Shown: positions 1-8,869 of the stretch, piece by piece | Layout: every line of letters starts with the position of its first letter | Position numbering within the stretch: the stretch's first letter is position 1 | Assembly (NCBI RefSeq): GCF_000970085.1 | Contig: NZ_CP009506.1 | Coordinates: forward strand, 2,604,001 to 2,668,000 | Direction of reading: 5' to 3' | DNA length: 64,000 nt | Source: Methanosarcina siciliae T4/M | GTDB lineage: Archaea > Halobacteriota > Methanosarcinia > Methanosarcinales > Methanosarcinaceae | Translations under genes and position numbers: made by a program | Notes under the pieces: model-generated | What the model saw: the letters and a program-made list of their open reading frames with translations, nothing else | The model's database searches: none | What the model was told of the DNA's origin: nothing

Positions 1-488
1 GGACTCAGCTTTTTCCAGGTCTCCGGGGAAAATTCCGCTCTTAGCTCAAGGGCGTGCTGCAAAGGCGCGTAATGGCAGACAGCCGGTTTTTCCAGGAGCT
101 CCGGAACCGGCCCGGAAAGAAGGTAGACCTCGGTCGGGTGCAGGTTTCCGCTTGAAGGGTTGATGCGGAGTGCCCAGCTTGTGCCCCCTACTTTTTTCCA
201 GACTGAAAGGGCAAAACTGTCAAAAAAAAGCTGAGAAATGCTATTCCGGTTCAGTCCAGAAGGCCCCAGTTTCTCCGGAGAAAATGCCTGTTCATATGTC
301 GGTAAAAGTTCGGACTCAATATCTTCTTCACTCCAGGTCTTGAGCTTTAAAAGTGGAGCTCCTTTGTAATTTAGAAAAGGGTCCGGCTTGATTGACATCT
401 CAAGGAACCGGGGACCGGGAGCATAGGCTTTAAAGTTATGTTTGCTATCCTGATGATAGGACAGTATGGCTTCGAGTTCTGAATTCAT
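1..488 (-). CDS. SagB/ThcOx-type nitroreductase family protein, C-terminus outside window
   Basis: About 162 N-terminal residues are visible; the gene runs off the left edge. It begins with ATG at 488 (MNSELEAILSYHQDSKHNF). The stretch LRINPSSGNLHPTEVYLL, around residues 120-140, is the FMN-site signature seen in SagB/ThcOx-type nitroreductases (two-electron FMN oxidoreductases of mostly unknown substrate). It lies downstream of the DJ-1/PfpI gene on the same strand, 175 bp away, so they may be co-transcribed. The spacer is AT-rich and full of degenerate GATTGTTAG-like words. The family call is fairly safe; the substrate is unknown. Confidence 0.75.
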   Translation of the reverse strand, partial: MNSELEAILSYHQDSKHNFKAYAPGPRFLEMSIKPDPFLNYKGAPLLKLKTWSEEDIESELLPTYEQAFSPEKLGPSGLNRNSISQLFFDSFALSVWKKVGGTSWALRINPSSGNLHPTEVYLLSGPVPELLEKPAVCHYAPLQHALELRAEFSPETWKKLS

Positions 489-663
489 AACAGGGCACCA
501 GCTTTGCTATCGAATAGTTTACAATCCATGGGCTACGGCTTCCAATCGTAGCTTTCAACTGTTGGGATTCGATTGTTATAGTTCAATAGTTAGTGTTCAA
601 TTGTTAACGTTAATTTTTAGGGTTTGATTGTTAGCATGATTGTCAGGGTTAGATTTTTGGGGA

Positions 664-1203
664 TCAGGCTTTTTTCAGGGCTTTAAGAACGGCTTTTCCA
701 AAGGCTTCCGCACTTCTCGGGTCCCGCCCCGTCACTATCCTTCCCGAAACTACGACGTCCCTGTCCAGATAGACAGCCCCGTGCTCCTTAAGTTCGTGTA
801 CTGTATCCGGGCTACTGAAAACAGTGCTTTCCTTTCCCTTCAGGACCCCTGCCCTTGCCAGAATCACAGGCGAGATGCAGATTGCAGAAACCACTTTTTT
901 AAGGGAATCGGCTTCTTTTACGAGTTCACGCAGGTACTGATTGTCCCATAGGTATTTTCTCGAACCAGGACCCCCGGAAATTACGATCGCATCATAATCC
1001 TCAATTCTGGTATCGGAGATCCTTATATCAGGTTTAATCGTACCTCCCAGTGCCCCTTTTGCAGTCTCCTTAAACTCGGCTGCAACCGTAACCTTTGCCC
1101 CTGCAGCCTCAAATAGCTGCTTCGGAACAAAGCATTCTTCATCCCTGAACTGCTCCTGAGCAACAACAAGTAAAATCTTTTCATTTTTATTTTCTGCTGT
1201 CAT
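664..1203 (-). CDS. DJ-1/PfpI family protein
   Basis: This 179-residue single-domain protein has the usual length of the DJ-1/PfpI (class I glutamine amidotransferase-like) superfamily. The nucleophile elbow is SAICISP with Cys109. The acidic pair Glu22-Glu23 after the first strand and the SGGPGSRK loop (76-83) are also present. The residue after the cysteine is Ile, not His as in PfpI proteases, so protease activity is doubtful. Chaperone, glyoxalase/deglycase or hydratase roles known in the superfamily are possible. It is cytosolic, with no signal peptide. The function within the family cannot be fixed from sequence. Confidence 0.85.
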   Translation of the reverse strand: MTAENKNEKILLVVAQEQFRDEECFVPKQLFEAAGAKVTVAAEFKETAKGALGGTIKPDIRISDTRIEDYDAIVISGGPGSRKYLWDNQYLRELVKEADSLKKVVSAICISPVILARAGVLKGKESTVFSSPDTVHELKEHGAVYLDRDVVVSGRIVTGRDPRSAEAFGKAVLKALKKA

Positions 1204-1540
1204 CTGTCTGCTTCCCTGTAGTTTGAAAAGTAAAATTTCTGGCTATTCTTTCTCGAAAACCAGTAGAGTCGGAAGAAAGATAGATTACCGGGAGGCAGGC
1301 TTTCTGCCTCGCATTGTATCCTGCAACGTATCTGAAAAGACCGGAACCGAATTGATATTAGTTCTCAGCTGATACCAGTTCCCTCACATGAAAGTCTGAT
1401 ATACGGCAATCTCACCCAGATATGACATAAAGGACACTGCAGTAACCCAACCCGAGTAAGAATATATTCTTGAAGATATAAATGGATGTCTTTTGGCAGA
1501 AAATGGATATCTTTTGGCAGAGTTGGATTATAGTTGTGCT

Positions 1541-1644
1541 TCCCGAGTTTCGCTTCGGCACCCGAGTTTCGCTTCGGCACCCGAGTTTCGCTTCGGGAGC
1601 ACGAGGTCCTTTTCGCTCCGCTCCGCTTCGCTCAAGAGGACTCG
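1541..1644. repeat. Dispersed GC-rich repeat with three tandem 19-bp units
   Basis: Three units of CCCGAGTTTCGCTTCGGCA start at 1542, 1561 and 1580. They are followed by a purine/pyrimidine-skewed tail ending AAGAGGACTCG that can fold back on AGGTCC. The same pattern (AGCGAAGCGGA-like words plus CGAAACTCGGG units) recurs in opposite orientation at 45447-45530. Nothing here looks coding. Just upstream (about 1481-1522) a 20-bp word ATGGAT(G/A)TCTTTTGGCAGA is repeated twice. Confidence 0.75.
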
Positions 1645-1658
1645 TATAAATGATAATT

Positions 1659-1685
1659 GCAGCATACTTTTATTGCTGCATTTTC
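1659..1685 (+). terminator. Hairpin plus T-run at the left flank of the IS110 element
   Basis: TGCAGCA and TGCTGCA form a perfect 7-bp stem around a 9-nt AT-rich loop, followed by TTTTC. It could be an intrinsic-like terminator or a palindromic insertion target for the adjacent IS110 element. Confidence 0.4.
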
Positions 1686-1696
1686 ATAAAAACAAA

Positions 1697-1860
1697 CGTA
1701 GGCTGGGAGGGTAGTTATTAGGACTTACGGCATTGTCCGGCTATCTTAGACTACCACCCTCACTCCTACGGCTCTCCGGCAATTTAACATGTTACAGCTC
1801 TGTGCTCACAGAGTCTGGCGATTTTCCACGAGCTTACGATCTGTAGAGAGCAGAGGGATA
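1697..1860 (+). ncRNA. Candidate bridge RNA (seekRNA) of the IS110 element
   Basis: The region before the recombinase folds into two consecutive stem-loop domains. Domain 1 pairs 1697-1702 (CGTAGG) with 1765-1770 and 1707-1715 with 1750-1761, with a short bulge, enclosing a ~34-nt loop. Domain 2 can pair GCTCTC (1771-1776) with GAGAGC (1846-1851). It contains the perfect 7-bp hairpin CTCTGTG/CACAGAG at 1798-1813. Known IS110 bridge RNAs lie in the non-coding end and carry two internal loops that pair with target and donor DNA. This layout matches, but loop-to-DNA pairing was not demonstrated here. Confidence 0.5.
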
Positions 1861-1903
1861 TTTGGTCTCCAGCCTATAAAATCGTATTGTGGGGGATCAA
1901 AAA

Positions 1904-3085
1904 ATGTATTTGAACATCGGTATTGATATCGCTAAGGATGCTCATGAAGCCTGTATTTTGGACGATGAGGGTAAACAGATTGGAAGGTATATCCAAATCA
2001 AGAATTTAAAAAGCAGTATCGAGAAATTCATAGAACGTGTGGAATCAGTATCTAATAGATTAAATTCAATTCCTCGGATTGGAATGGAAGCTACGGGAAT
2101 ATACTGGTATGCCATATATTCGGAACTTTCAAAACACTATGAAATTCATGCCTACAATCCTTCTCAGGTAAAGGGGTTTGCAGCGGTCAACATTAGGGGA
2201 TCAAAAACCGATAAAATCGATGCAAAAACAATTGCTGCGATACTTCAATTTGGGGAGGCGCCAAAAACCTGTTATGGCGATAAAAAAAGAATGGAATTGA
2301 AAGAATACTGTGGATTCCATTTCAAGTTGAAATCAAATGTGGCTAATCTAAAGAAGCGGTTAATACGTAACGTACATCTTATCTTTCCCCGATATGACCA
2401 GATGTTTTCCAGCATATTCACTAAAACATCTATAGCCATTCTAAATGAAGTACCAAGACCCTCAGATATGCTTGGAATGGGAGAGGAAAAGCTCTATGAG
2501 TTTATGAAAAAAACGAGCAGAAATCATTACAGTCCTGAGAAAACAAGAAAACTCTTAGAAATGGCGAAAGATTCAATTTCTCCTGACTTTATTGAGGAGG
2601 CTTTATTATTTGAGGTCAAGTCCTTGCTTAACCTGATTGAATACATGGAAAGCCAGATAAAAGAAGTGGAAACCAGGATTTTGGCTGCTTGGGAAACGTT
2701 GAAGGATAAGCATTACCTTCAGACAATTCCTGGAATTAGTGATTTAATGGCGGCTATGATCTGGGCGGAACTTGGAGACGTGGAGAACTTTCAACATCCA
2801 GACCAGATAGTCGCTTTTGCAGGATATGATCCAAAAGTAAAAAAGTCTGGGAACAAGGAAGTTATTTCAGGACCTAACAAAAGAGGATCAAGATTGTTAA
2901 GATGGGTTTTGGGGAGAGCTGTTGTGCAAGCAAAGATGCATAATCCGGTGATAAAGCAGTATTTCATGAAGAAAATAAGTGAGGGGAAACACTACAATAC
3001 TGCACTTTGTGCGGCAGCTAAAAAGATGATAAGGATTATTTGGTCGGTAGAAAAGAATAAAAAACCTTTCCAAGTCCCGACATAA
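1904..3085 (+). CDS. IS110-family transposase (DEDD recombinase)
   Basis: The 393-residue protein has the IS110 plan. The N-terminal RuvC-like DEDD domain shows GIDIAKD (first Asp), MEATGIYWY (Glu) and the DKIDAK pair of aspartates. The C-terminal Transposase_20 domain has the helix-hairpin-helix-like IPGISDLMAAMIWAE and the region around SGPNKRGSRLLRWVL that carries the catalytic serine. ATG at 1904 is preferred over the in-frame GTG at 1889 because GGGGGAT lies about 8 nt upstream. The frame is intact, so the element is probably active or recently active. The long upstream leader is the probable bridge RNA. Confidence 0.93.
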   Translation: MYLNIGIDIAKDAHEACILDDEGKQIGRYIQIKNLKSSIEKFIERVESVSNRLNSIPRIGMEATGIYWYAIYSELSKHYEIHAYNPSQVKGFAAVNIRGSKTDKIDAKTIAAILQFGEAPKTCYGDKKRMELKEYCGFHFKLKSNVANLKKRLIRNVHLIFPRYDQMFSSIFTKTSIAILNEVPRPSDMLGMGEEKLYEFMKKTSRNHYSPEKTRKLLEMAKDSISPDFIEEALLFEVKSLLNLIEYMESQIKEVETRILAAWETLKDKHYLQTIPGISDLMAAMIWAELGDVENFQHPDQIVAFAGYDPKVKKSGNKEVISGPNKRGSRLLRWVLGRAVVQAKMHNPVIKQYFMKKISEGKHYNTALCAAAKKMIRIIWSVEKNKKPFQVPT

Positions 3086-3236
3086 AGTAACCTGGTAGGA
3101 GAGGAGAGATGAGGAAAAGGATTGAATAACGGTAGTGGTGGCTATAGATTTTTGTTGATAGATGTAAAAAAGGAAGAACGATTTGTAGGTTTAGAGGAAA
3201 CAAAACAACCTTATTAGACGTCTTCACGGAAATTTA

Positions 3237-3259
3237 CCGCGCTTACAGCGCGGCTTTTT
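3237..3259 (+). terminator. Hairpin terminator-like element after IS110
   Basis: CCGCGC and GCGCGG form a 6-bp GC-only stem with loop TTACA, followed directly by CTTTTT. It could end the recombinase transcript or belong to the flanking chromosome. Confidence 0.5.
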
Positions 3260-3587
3260 CATAATGGAGTTATCTTGATTAAAAAATGGAATGTAAAAAA
3301 TCATTTATAACATGTCTAACTTATGGACAAGTAACGTTGTTTTCCTCTTTGCTCAAGAAGGCCAAGTTACAGATAGTTCTTATTTCTTATCCGTACAACC
3401 ATTTAGTTACATAGTGTCTTTCTTGTCCCGTTAGACGTAGGAGAGCGGTCTTCTCAAAAGACAGAAAATAAGAAGGGAAAGAGAAACAAAAATCAACAAT
3501 TAATCCAGGGGCTTTAAAATATTCAAAACCATGAAAAAACCAGATTTAAATGGAATTTGCAAATTAACACAGAAAACATTTCATAAC
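3260..3587. other. Gene-free AT-rich stretch
   Basis: No ORF, tRNA or IS end is recognisable. A short hairpin GTCTT/AAGAC occurs near 3450-3465. It is probably the 3' region of the convergent DUF92 gene plus IS flank. Confidence 0.5.
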
Positions 3588-4949
3588 TTAAAAACCGGCT
3601 ACGAGAATATATACGAAGGCTGAAATCCCTGCGCCTGCAAAGGTTGCAGCAAAGTTTACCCCACTGTTTGAGAGCAGGCCTCTTTTCTGAAGGGTAGCTC
3701 CGAGCAGGCTGTCAATGTTTGTCCCGAAAAATCCTCCTGCTGTTGTAATAAGGACTGAAAGCAAGAGGTTGTCAGATATCCCCAGGGCATAGCCAAGCAC
3801 ACCTATGGTTGCAGAACCGAAAATTGCGGCAAGTTCGCCCAGGAAGGAGACAGCTCCGTCAGCTCCGGGTTCAGAAAGTTTGAGGGTTGTGATCATTCGG
3901 GGTCTTCCTTTTGCCGTGGTTCCGATCTCACTTGCCAGAGTATCGCCTGTCGCGGTTGCAACAGTACCTATGTAGGCATAAATGATCGGGAGGCTCTGAT
4001 CCGGGAAGATTCCATATGCTACTGCAAGGACAAGGGCTGCGGTACTGTTCGAGAAGACGTTTTCATAGCTACGAATACCGTTTTTTGCCTGAGCAATCCC
4101 GATTGATTCCTTGTATGCGTACTTGTACCTGGTAAACCCGCCTCCCAGTATGAAAAAGGTCAGAAGGAGCAAAAACCAGGGAAGCCCGCTGAATACGATT
4201 ATCAGGACTCCGAGAAGGGCAGCACTGAGGAGGGCGGAAACATCGGCAATTTTCGCCCTGTAAGCCATCGCCCCGAGGAACAGGGAGAAGGCAAGAGCTA
4301 CAAGCATTTTCTCTGGAGGCACCCAGTACCTGAACTCCTCAAAAATCCACATCGTCATCCCTGCCCCCAGAGGTACCGGAATATTGCTGTTTATTCTGGT
4401 AGGTATGGACTCAAAAAGAGAACCTGTAACGGCTCCGATAACGGATATGAAAAAGATAAAGCTGTACGGGATTGGAAGGTCCTGCCAGTAGACTATCCAG
4501 CTTGCTGCAAGAAATGCCGCAATAATCCTGAGAGAGAGAAAAATAGAACTCCAGAGCAATGAGAACCTTCTCTGCTTTATCCTGTTCTTTCCGGACTCGA
4601 TATCAGCCATGAAACCTCTTTCGGTAAAAAAGGAGATGTGGTTTCCGACTGCTGCAATGGCAAAGGCGGCGAGGACTATATAGTACGGGTATGTGTACGT
4701 AAGATCCTGAGAAACTGCAGAAACAAGCAGCATCAACGTAAGGGAAAATGAAAGACTAGCTGCATCCCTTCTGCAGGACAGAAACTTCCCGGAAAACCTC
4801 AGTCCCAGAAAAAGGCCAAAAGATAGGAAGAGAAGGAGATCTACCCCTGCAAAAGGAGCTATCAGAATAAGCAGGAGATATAATAAATGCATCACGGGAA
4901 TTCCATGATAAGAACTCCCATTTTCGAGGAGGGGGGTAGCTCTGTTCAT
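3588..4949 (-). CDS. DUF92 (TMEM19/VTE6-like) integral membrane protein
   Basis: This is a 453-residue polytopic membrane protein. The N-terminal half (about residues 15-200) has several membrane segments with a basic cytosolic loop (GKNRIKQRR). The C-terminal half (about 215-450) is the DUF92 domain with the hallmark TGDTLASEIGT near residue 340 and GGFFGTNIDSLLGA near 415. DUF92 includes plant VTE6, a phytyl-phosphate kinase. A role in isoprenoid phosphate metabolism (for archaeal lipids) is therefore a reasonable inference, not shown here. It is a single gene with converging IS110 downstream and an AT-rich promoter region upstream. Confidence 0.82.
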   Translation of the reverse strand: MNRATPLLENGSSYHGIPVMHLLYLLLILIAPFAGVDLLLFLSFGLFLGLRFSGKFLSCRRDAASLSFSLTLMLLVSAVSQDLTYTYPYYIVLAAFAIAAVGNHISFFTERGFMADIESGKNRIKQRRFSLLWSSIFLSLRIIAAFLAASWIVYWQDLPIPYSFIFFISVIGAVTGSLFESIPTRINSNIPVPLGAGMTMWIFEEFRYWVPPEKMLVALAFSLFLGAMAYRAKIADVSALLSAALLGVLIIVFSGLPWFLLLLTFFILGGGFTRYKYAYKESIGIAQAKNGIRSYENVFSNSTAALVLAVAYGIFPDQSLPIIYAYIGTVATATGDTLASEIGTTAKGRPRMITTLKLSEPGADGAVSFLGELAAIFGSATIGVLGYALGISDNLLLSVLITTAGGFFGTNIDSLLGATLQKRGLLSNSGVNFAATFAGAGISAFVYILVAGF

Positions 4950-5276
4950 TCTAAGACATCTTTTGTTTTTTATTCTTCCTGAGAAGCTACATAGAATAGG
5001 TTTTTCTTTATAAATAGATAGTTGTTTTTCTGTGTTTTATCCCGAAATTATTTCCTTATTCTGATTGTTTTATGGTCTGGTGAAAAAAGATATATGTGAG
5101 CAGCTGTCTTCACTCGTATTCAGAATTTCTATAAAAAAAGAAGTAGCACAACATAGACACAGACAAGAAGACTGCGCAGGCTGTGTGAGCTCGCCGGATA
5201 CTGGCTTTAGCTTCTCTGACCAATAAAAACGAATAGGAGAATTTTTATTTACTCAAATTTCACAATAAATATTCAT
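4950..5276. other. Gene-free stretch between DUF92 gene and sulfite reductase-like gene
   Basis: An AT-rich region with TATA-like TTTATAAATAG around 5008-5020, probably the DUF92 promoter read on the minus strand. The remaining sequence shows no ORF or conserved structure that I recognise. Confidence 0.4.
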
Positions 5277-6158
5277 TCACAATAAATTTTCATCATGCGA
5301 CACACAGCCGATTACATTCAGGTATTTTTCAAATCCAAGCCTGTCAAGGAGGTTTCCAAACCTCTCCCCATCAAGTCCTTCTTTCCTGTAATATTCAAAG
5401 GTTTTTTCAAGGATTGAGAAAAGCTGCTCCTCGTTTGCAAGCTCAAGAAGCTTTCTTCCCTGTCTGGGATGCCGCCCTCCATTTCCTCCGACAAAGATCG
5501 TATACCCGGTTTTTTCTTCCCTCAGGGCATCTTTCCTGCAGGTTGCAATACATGCCCCGCAGAGGATGCATTTTTCGGGATCTATACGGGCTTTATCATC
5601 CTGAACTGTTATTGCTCCTACCTTACATGCTTTTTCACAGAGCTTGCAGCCGACACAGTTTTCCTCAAGAATTTCAGGCTTTACCGTGCCCATGACTCCG
5701 AAATCATTTTCCTGGGGTCGTACACAGGCTGCAGGACACCCGGTTACTGCAACTTTGAATTTTTTCGGGACAGCTTCCCCAAAGTATTTTTCATCAATTC
5801 TGTACGCCAGGTCCTGGCAGTTAATCAACCCGTTTCTGCAAACCCTGTCTCCCTGACAGGCAACGACAGCCCTCACTTTTTTTCCGGCAGAACCTCCCGA
5901 AATTCCCTGCTTTTCAAGTTCAGAATTTGCCGTTTCCGCATCTTCGAGTTTGACAAAAGGAACCTCAATCTGCTGCCTTGAGGTTATGTGGACATAGCCG
6001 GAACCGTATTTTTCGGCTGTATCTGCAATTGCCCGCAGTTTTTCGGCATCCAGATTGCCACTCACAACTTTCAGCCGCATTGAAAACATATTCTCCTGCC
6101 TCTGGGACAGAAAACCTTTACTTTTAAGTGAAGATAAGTCAATTTTTTTTTCAGCCAT
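5277..6158 (-). CDS. Small dissimilatory sulfite reductase-like protein (Dsr-LP) with two [4Fe-4S] ferredoxin motifs
   Basis: The 293-residue protein combines a nitrite/sulfite reductase half-domain with a ferredoxin insert. The siroheme/[4Fe-4S] ligands are CQGDRVC (101-107) and CPAAC (141-145). Two clusters follow: C168/171/174/178 and C197/200/203/207. This matches the small Dsr-LP class of methanogens, whose reaction is unproven; reduction of sulfite or another siroheme substrate with ferredoxin electrons is the usual guess. ATG at 6158 has AAGTGA about 5 nt upstream and is preferred to a GTG at 6167. It appears monocistronic and cytosolic. Confidence 0.88.
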   Translation of the reverse strand: MAEKKIDLSSLKSKGFLSQRQENMFSMRLKVVSGNLDAEKLRAIADTAEKYGSGYVHITSRQQIEVPFVKLEDAETANSELEKQGISGGSAGKKVRAVVACQGDRVCRNGLINCQDLAYRIDEKYFGEAVPKKFKVAVTGCPAACVRPQENDFGVMGTVKPEILEENCVGCKLCEKACKVGAITVQDDKARIDPEKCILCGACIATCRKDALREEKTGYTIFVGGNGGRHPRQGRKLLELANEEQLFSILEKTFEYYRKEGLDGERFGNLLDRLGFEKYLNVIGCVSHDENLL

Positions 6159-6248
6159 ATAAGTCACTTCACATTAAGAGGCATAATAGAAACGGTATAT
6201 AAATATTCCTGGATATATTAAAATTTAAAAAAAATTATGATGCAAAAA

Positions 6249-6587
6249 TCAGAGAAAAGAAAAAACATTGAACTGCACAAGTGCCATATAAAGCCCTGTC
6301 CCTGCAAAAATGCTGAGCATTGCATTCCTTTTCCATAAGTGGAGCCCTGCAACAACCCCAATTGTCAAGAGTTCCGGAATCCCGTAAGGAGCAGAAAGCC
6401 ACTGTACATCTTTCAGGCAGTAAATGACCAGAAGCAGGAGGATCATAGGCGGCAGGTTTTTTTCTATTGTGGAAAGCATTGCCGGAGGCTCTCTTGAACC
6501 GAAACACAGGAAAGGAAGGACCCTTGTAGTAAAAGTTGCAAGGGCTATTGCAGTGATGATTACAAGCATTTGCAAAGTATCGGTCAT
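6249..6587 (-). CDS. azlD: AzlD family branched-chain amino acid transport subunit
   Basis: The 112-residue protein has four hydrophobic segments, the standard size for AzlD. The characteristic FTTRVLPFLCF occurs near residue 20. AzlD is the small partner of AzlC in a predicted branched-chain amino acid exporter. Its ATG overlaps the azlC stop codon by one base (TGATG), which indicates translational coupling and a two-gene operon. Confidence 0.88.
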   Translation of the reverse strand: MTDTLQMLVIITAIALATFTTRVLPFLCFGSREPPAMLSTIEKNLPPMILLLLVIYCLKDVQWLSAPYGIPELLTIGVVAGLHLWKRNAMLSIFAGTGLYMALVQFNVFSFL

Positions 6588-7402
6588 CAGTTTTCCTCCT
6601 GTGAACTGTCCTGAACAGGCTGTGCTGCCGCATGAACCTGTCCGATTCCTTTAGCCTGCCCTAAGCTTTTGTTCAATTGCTTATCTCCCTGCCTCAGTTT
6701 TTCCCTGGCTATCAGAATCATGATCCCCAAAATGATCGAAATTAGCAGCATATTGTCAGGACTGAAGAGTATAAGGGAGACTGCTCCTGCACCCACTGCA
6801 GCTACGAAGGGGAAGCGTACGCTGGAGTTGAAGTACTGCTCGATTGTCAGCACCACAAACAGGGCAGTCAGTACAAAAGCCATGCCTTCAAGATTAAGGT
6901 CCAGCAGAGAGCCAAGCCCTGCCCCGAGCACCGATCCTATAATCCAGTAGAGGTGGTCGAGAGCTGCAATATAGAAGTAAAACCTTACCTTTGACCCGCC
7001 TGCCGGAACTTCGGCTGTGGTCAGGAGGGCATAGGTTTCGTCAGTTAATGCAAAGATGAGGTAAGGCTTGACTTTCCCGACATCGGAAAATTTATCCAGC
7101 AGGGACAGTCCGTAAAAAGCGTGCCTGAGGTTCAGGAGCAGCGTGGCTATAACAAACTCCGGAAGCCCGGCACCTGCAGCAAGTAAAGCGACTGCCAGGA
7201 ACTGGCCCGCACCCGCATAAATGAGGAGGCTCATAAGGAAAGCATAAATCCAGTGGTATCCGGCCCCGTCAATCAGGAATCCGAAAGCCATTCCGAGGGG
7301 TATGTATCCGAGAAACACGGGAACCGTAGTCTTGAGAGCACTCAGGAAAAGGTCCGTATTGCCTACCCTTATTTCGTGCCTTTTTGCCTCCTTTTCAGTC
7401 AT
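6587..7402 (-). CDS. azlC: AzlC family branched-chain amino acid permease
   Basis: This is a 271-residue membrane protein. Residues 20-225 contain the AzlC domain with the opening PVFLGYIPLGMAFGFL and the LNLRHAFYG motif. The C-terminal ~45 residues are hydrophilic (Gln/Lys-rich) and unusual in length; they may be a lineage-specific tail. The predicted function is export of branched-chain amino acids together with AzlD. It is transcribed away from the MscS gene, sharing a ~200-bp AT-rich divergent promoter region. Confidence 0.9.
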   Translation of the reverse strand: MTEKEAKRHEIRVGNTDLFLSALKTTVPVFLGYIPLGMAFGFLIDGAGYHWIYAFLMSLLIYAGAGQFLAVALLAAGAGLPEFVIATLLLNLRHAFYGLSLLDKFSDVGKVKPYLIFALTDETYALLTTAEVPAGGSKVRFYFYIAALDHLYWIIGSVLGAGLGSLLDLNLEGMAFVLTALFVVLTIEQYFNSSVRFPFVAAVGAGAVSLILFSPDNMLLISIILGIMILIAREKLRQGDKQLNKSLGQAKGIGQVHAAAQPVQDSSQEEN

Positions 7403-7600
7403 ACTATCTCTTCTTTTTACCTTTTTGCCTCATTTTGCCTGAAGAAGAAAAACAGAAATTGCATTTATTATATTTAAAGGCGCCGAATAAATATCGTAAG
7501 CCTTGTCCTAATAAAGGAAATACCTGTTATTTTTGTAATTTATAGGGGCTGCTTATAAGCCTGCCCATATTAATATATAAATTACCCCATATTTTATTAC

Positions 7601-8551
7601 ATGAGGATTCTCCAGAGACTGAATGTTTTTATCCTGCTGGTTTTAATCCTTTTTCTTGCGTACATACGGTATCTGACTGATTTATTTATCCGGAACCGGG
7701 TTTTTCTGGATGCTCTTCTGGTCTCTTTAGTCGTGGTCCTGCTCGCTTACCTGGCAAACTCCATTGCCGACAACCTGATCCTGAGAAAAGTATCGACTTC
7801 AAAAGACCGATATGCCTTGAGGAAGACCGTATCTATCCTCATCACAATCTTTGCGGTTGCCTCTCTTTTTGCAATCTGGGTTGAGCGAACGAGCACATTG
7901 CTTATTGCCTACGGGATCCTGAGCGCCGGAGTTGCAATCGCCCTTCAGGACCTCCTGAGGAATATAGCCGGAGGAGTGCTCATAATCATATCTCGTCCTT
8001 TCAAAGCAGGTGACAGGATCCAGGTAGGGGACAGTATAGGCGACGTGCTCGATATAGGAAGTTTCAGCACAACAATTATGGAAATCCGGGAATGGGTGGA
8101 TGCAGACCAGTACACGGGCAGGATTCTCCAGGTCCCCAACAGCTTTGCCCTCAACCAGACGATAAAAAACTATACGCGGGACTACTCCTTTATCTGGGAC
8201 GAAATCCGGGTTATTCTGATTTACGGCAGCAACTGGAAAAAAGCCGAAGAAATTGCCCTTAAAACCGCCGGACCGGTTGTAGGGGAGTTTGAGGACATGG
8301 CGCAGAAGGAACTCAGTCTCATGGGAAAAAAATACTTCATTACAACATATGACGTGCAGACAAAACTCTACACAAAGATGCAGGAAAACTGGATCGAAAT
8401 ACGGTTGAGGTACGTGGTAGACCCCAGAAAAAGGAGGGGGATCAGCCATCTTCTGATCTCAAACATCCTTGAGGCACTGGAAAAAGAAGAGGATATCATG
8501 GTGGGAACCGCAACGAGTATCGACCTTATGAAAGCTCCGGATAAAGGATGA
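7601..8551 (+). CDS. MscS-family mechanosensitive ion channel
   Basis: The 316-residue protein has membrane segments in residues 1-115 followed by the MscS pore helix and beta domain: GILSAGVAIALQDLLRNIAGG and SRPFKAGDRIQVGD. Then comes QVPNSFALNQTIKNYTRDY and an alpha/beta C-terminal domain. It is predicted to release osmolytes on hypo-osmotic shock. A TATA-like sequence (TTAATATATAAAT) lies about 30 bp upstream and no strong ribosome-binding site precedes the ATG, so the transcript may be nearly leaderless. Confidence 0.92.
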   Translation: MRILQRLNVFILLVLILFLAYIRYLTDLFIRNRVFLDALLVSLVVVLLAYLANSIADNLILRKVSTSKDRYALRKTVSILITIFAVASLFAIWVERTSTLLIAYGILSAGVAIALQDLLRNIAGGVLIIISRPFKAGDRIQVGDSIGDVLDIGSFSTTIMEIREWVDADQYTGRILQVPNSFALNQTIKNYTRDYSFIWDEIRVILIYGSNWKKAEEIALKTAGPVVGEFEDMAQKELSLMGKKYFITTYDVQTKLYTKMQENWIEIRLRYVVDPRKRRGISHLLISNILEALEKEEDIMVGTATSIDLMKAPDKG

Positions 8552-8707
8552 GATACATTTCTAGTTTTCTCTTTTTTCCCTTAATACCAGCGGGAATTTT
8601 CATGTTATTTTTTTATGTCGAGAGCAAATGAGACAATTTCAGCTCTGCAAGGAGTAGAAGAGAAAAAACAAAAGATTCCAGTTTCGGGTATTAAGAATAA
8701 ACAACCT

Positions 8708-8783
8708 AATCGGGAACCATCAAAATAATCGGGAACCATCAAAATAATCGGGAACCATCAAAATAATCGGGAACCATCAAAAT
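8708..8783. repeat. Four perfect tandem copies of a 19-bp unit
   Basis: AATCGGGAACCATCAAAAT is repeated head to tail at 8708, 8727, 8746 and 8765. The array ends 9 bp from the 3' end of the tRNA-Gly gene. It is non-coding. Confidence 0.95.
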
Positions 8784-8792
8784 CAAAAAATA

Positions 8793-8864
8793 TACACCAG
8801 CCGGGATTCGAACCCGGGTTCGAGCGTTGGCAACGCCCGGTGATGACCGCTACACTACTGATGT
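8793..8864 (-). tRNA. tRNA-Gly (anticodon GCC)
   Basis: A full cloverleaf of 72 nt can be drawn. The acceptor ACATCAG pairs with CTGGTGT (one G-T pair). The D arm is GTG/CAC with GG in the loop. The anticodon stem GGGCG/CGCTC encloses loop TTGCCAA (anticodon GCC). The T arm is CCGGG-TTCGAAT-CCCGG. The CCA end is not encoded. A1 at the acceptor end is unusual but is paired. The tRNA is isolated, with a tandem repeat at its 3' side and a palindrome at its 5' side. Confidence 0.9.
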
Positions 8865-8869
8865 TCACT

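Larger units (their letters stand above)
1690..3236 (+). mobile_element. IS110-family insertion sequence (boundaries approximate)
   Basis: The element consists of a ~200-nt structured 5' region, one DEDD recombinase gene and ~150 nt of 3' sequence. IS110-group elements lack terminal inverted repeats and usually make no target duplication, so exact ends cannot be read by eye. I placed the left end just after the hairpin at 1659-1685 and the right end before the hairpin at 3237. Comparison with an empty site in a related strain would fix the ends. Confidence 0.6.
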
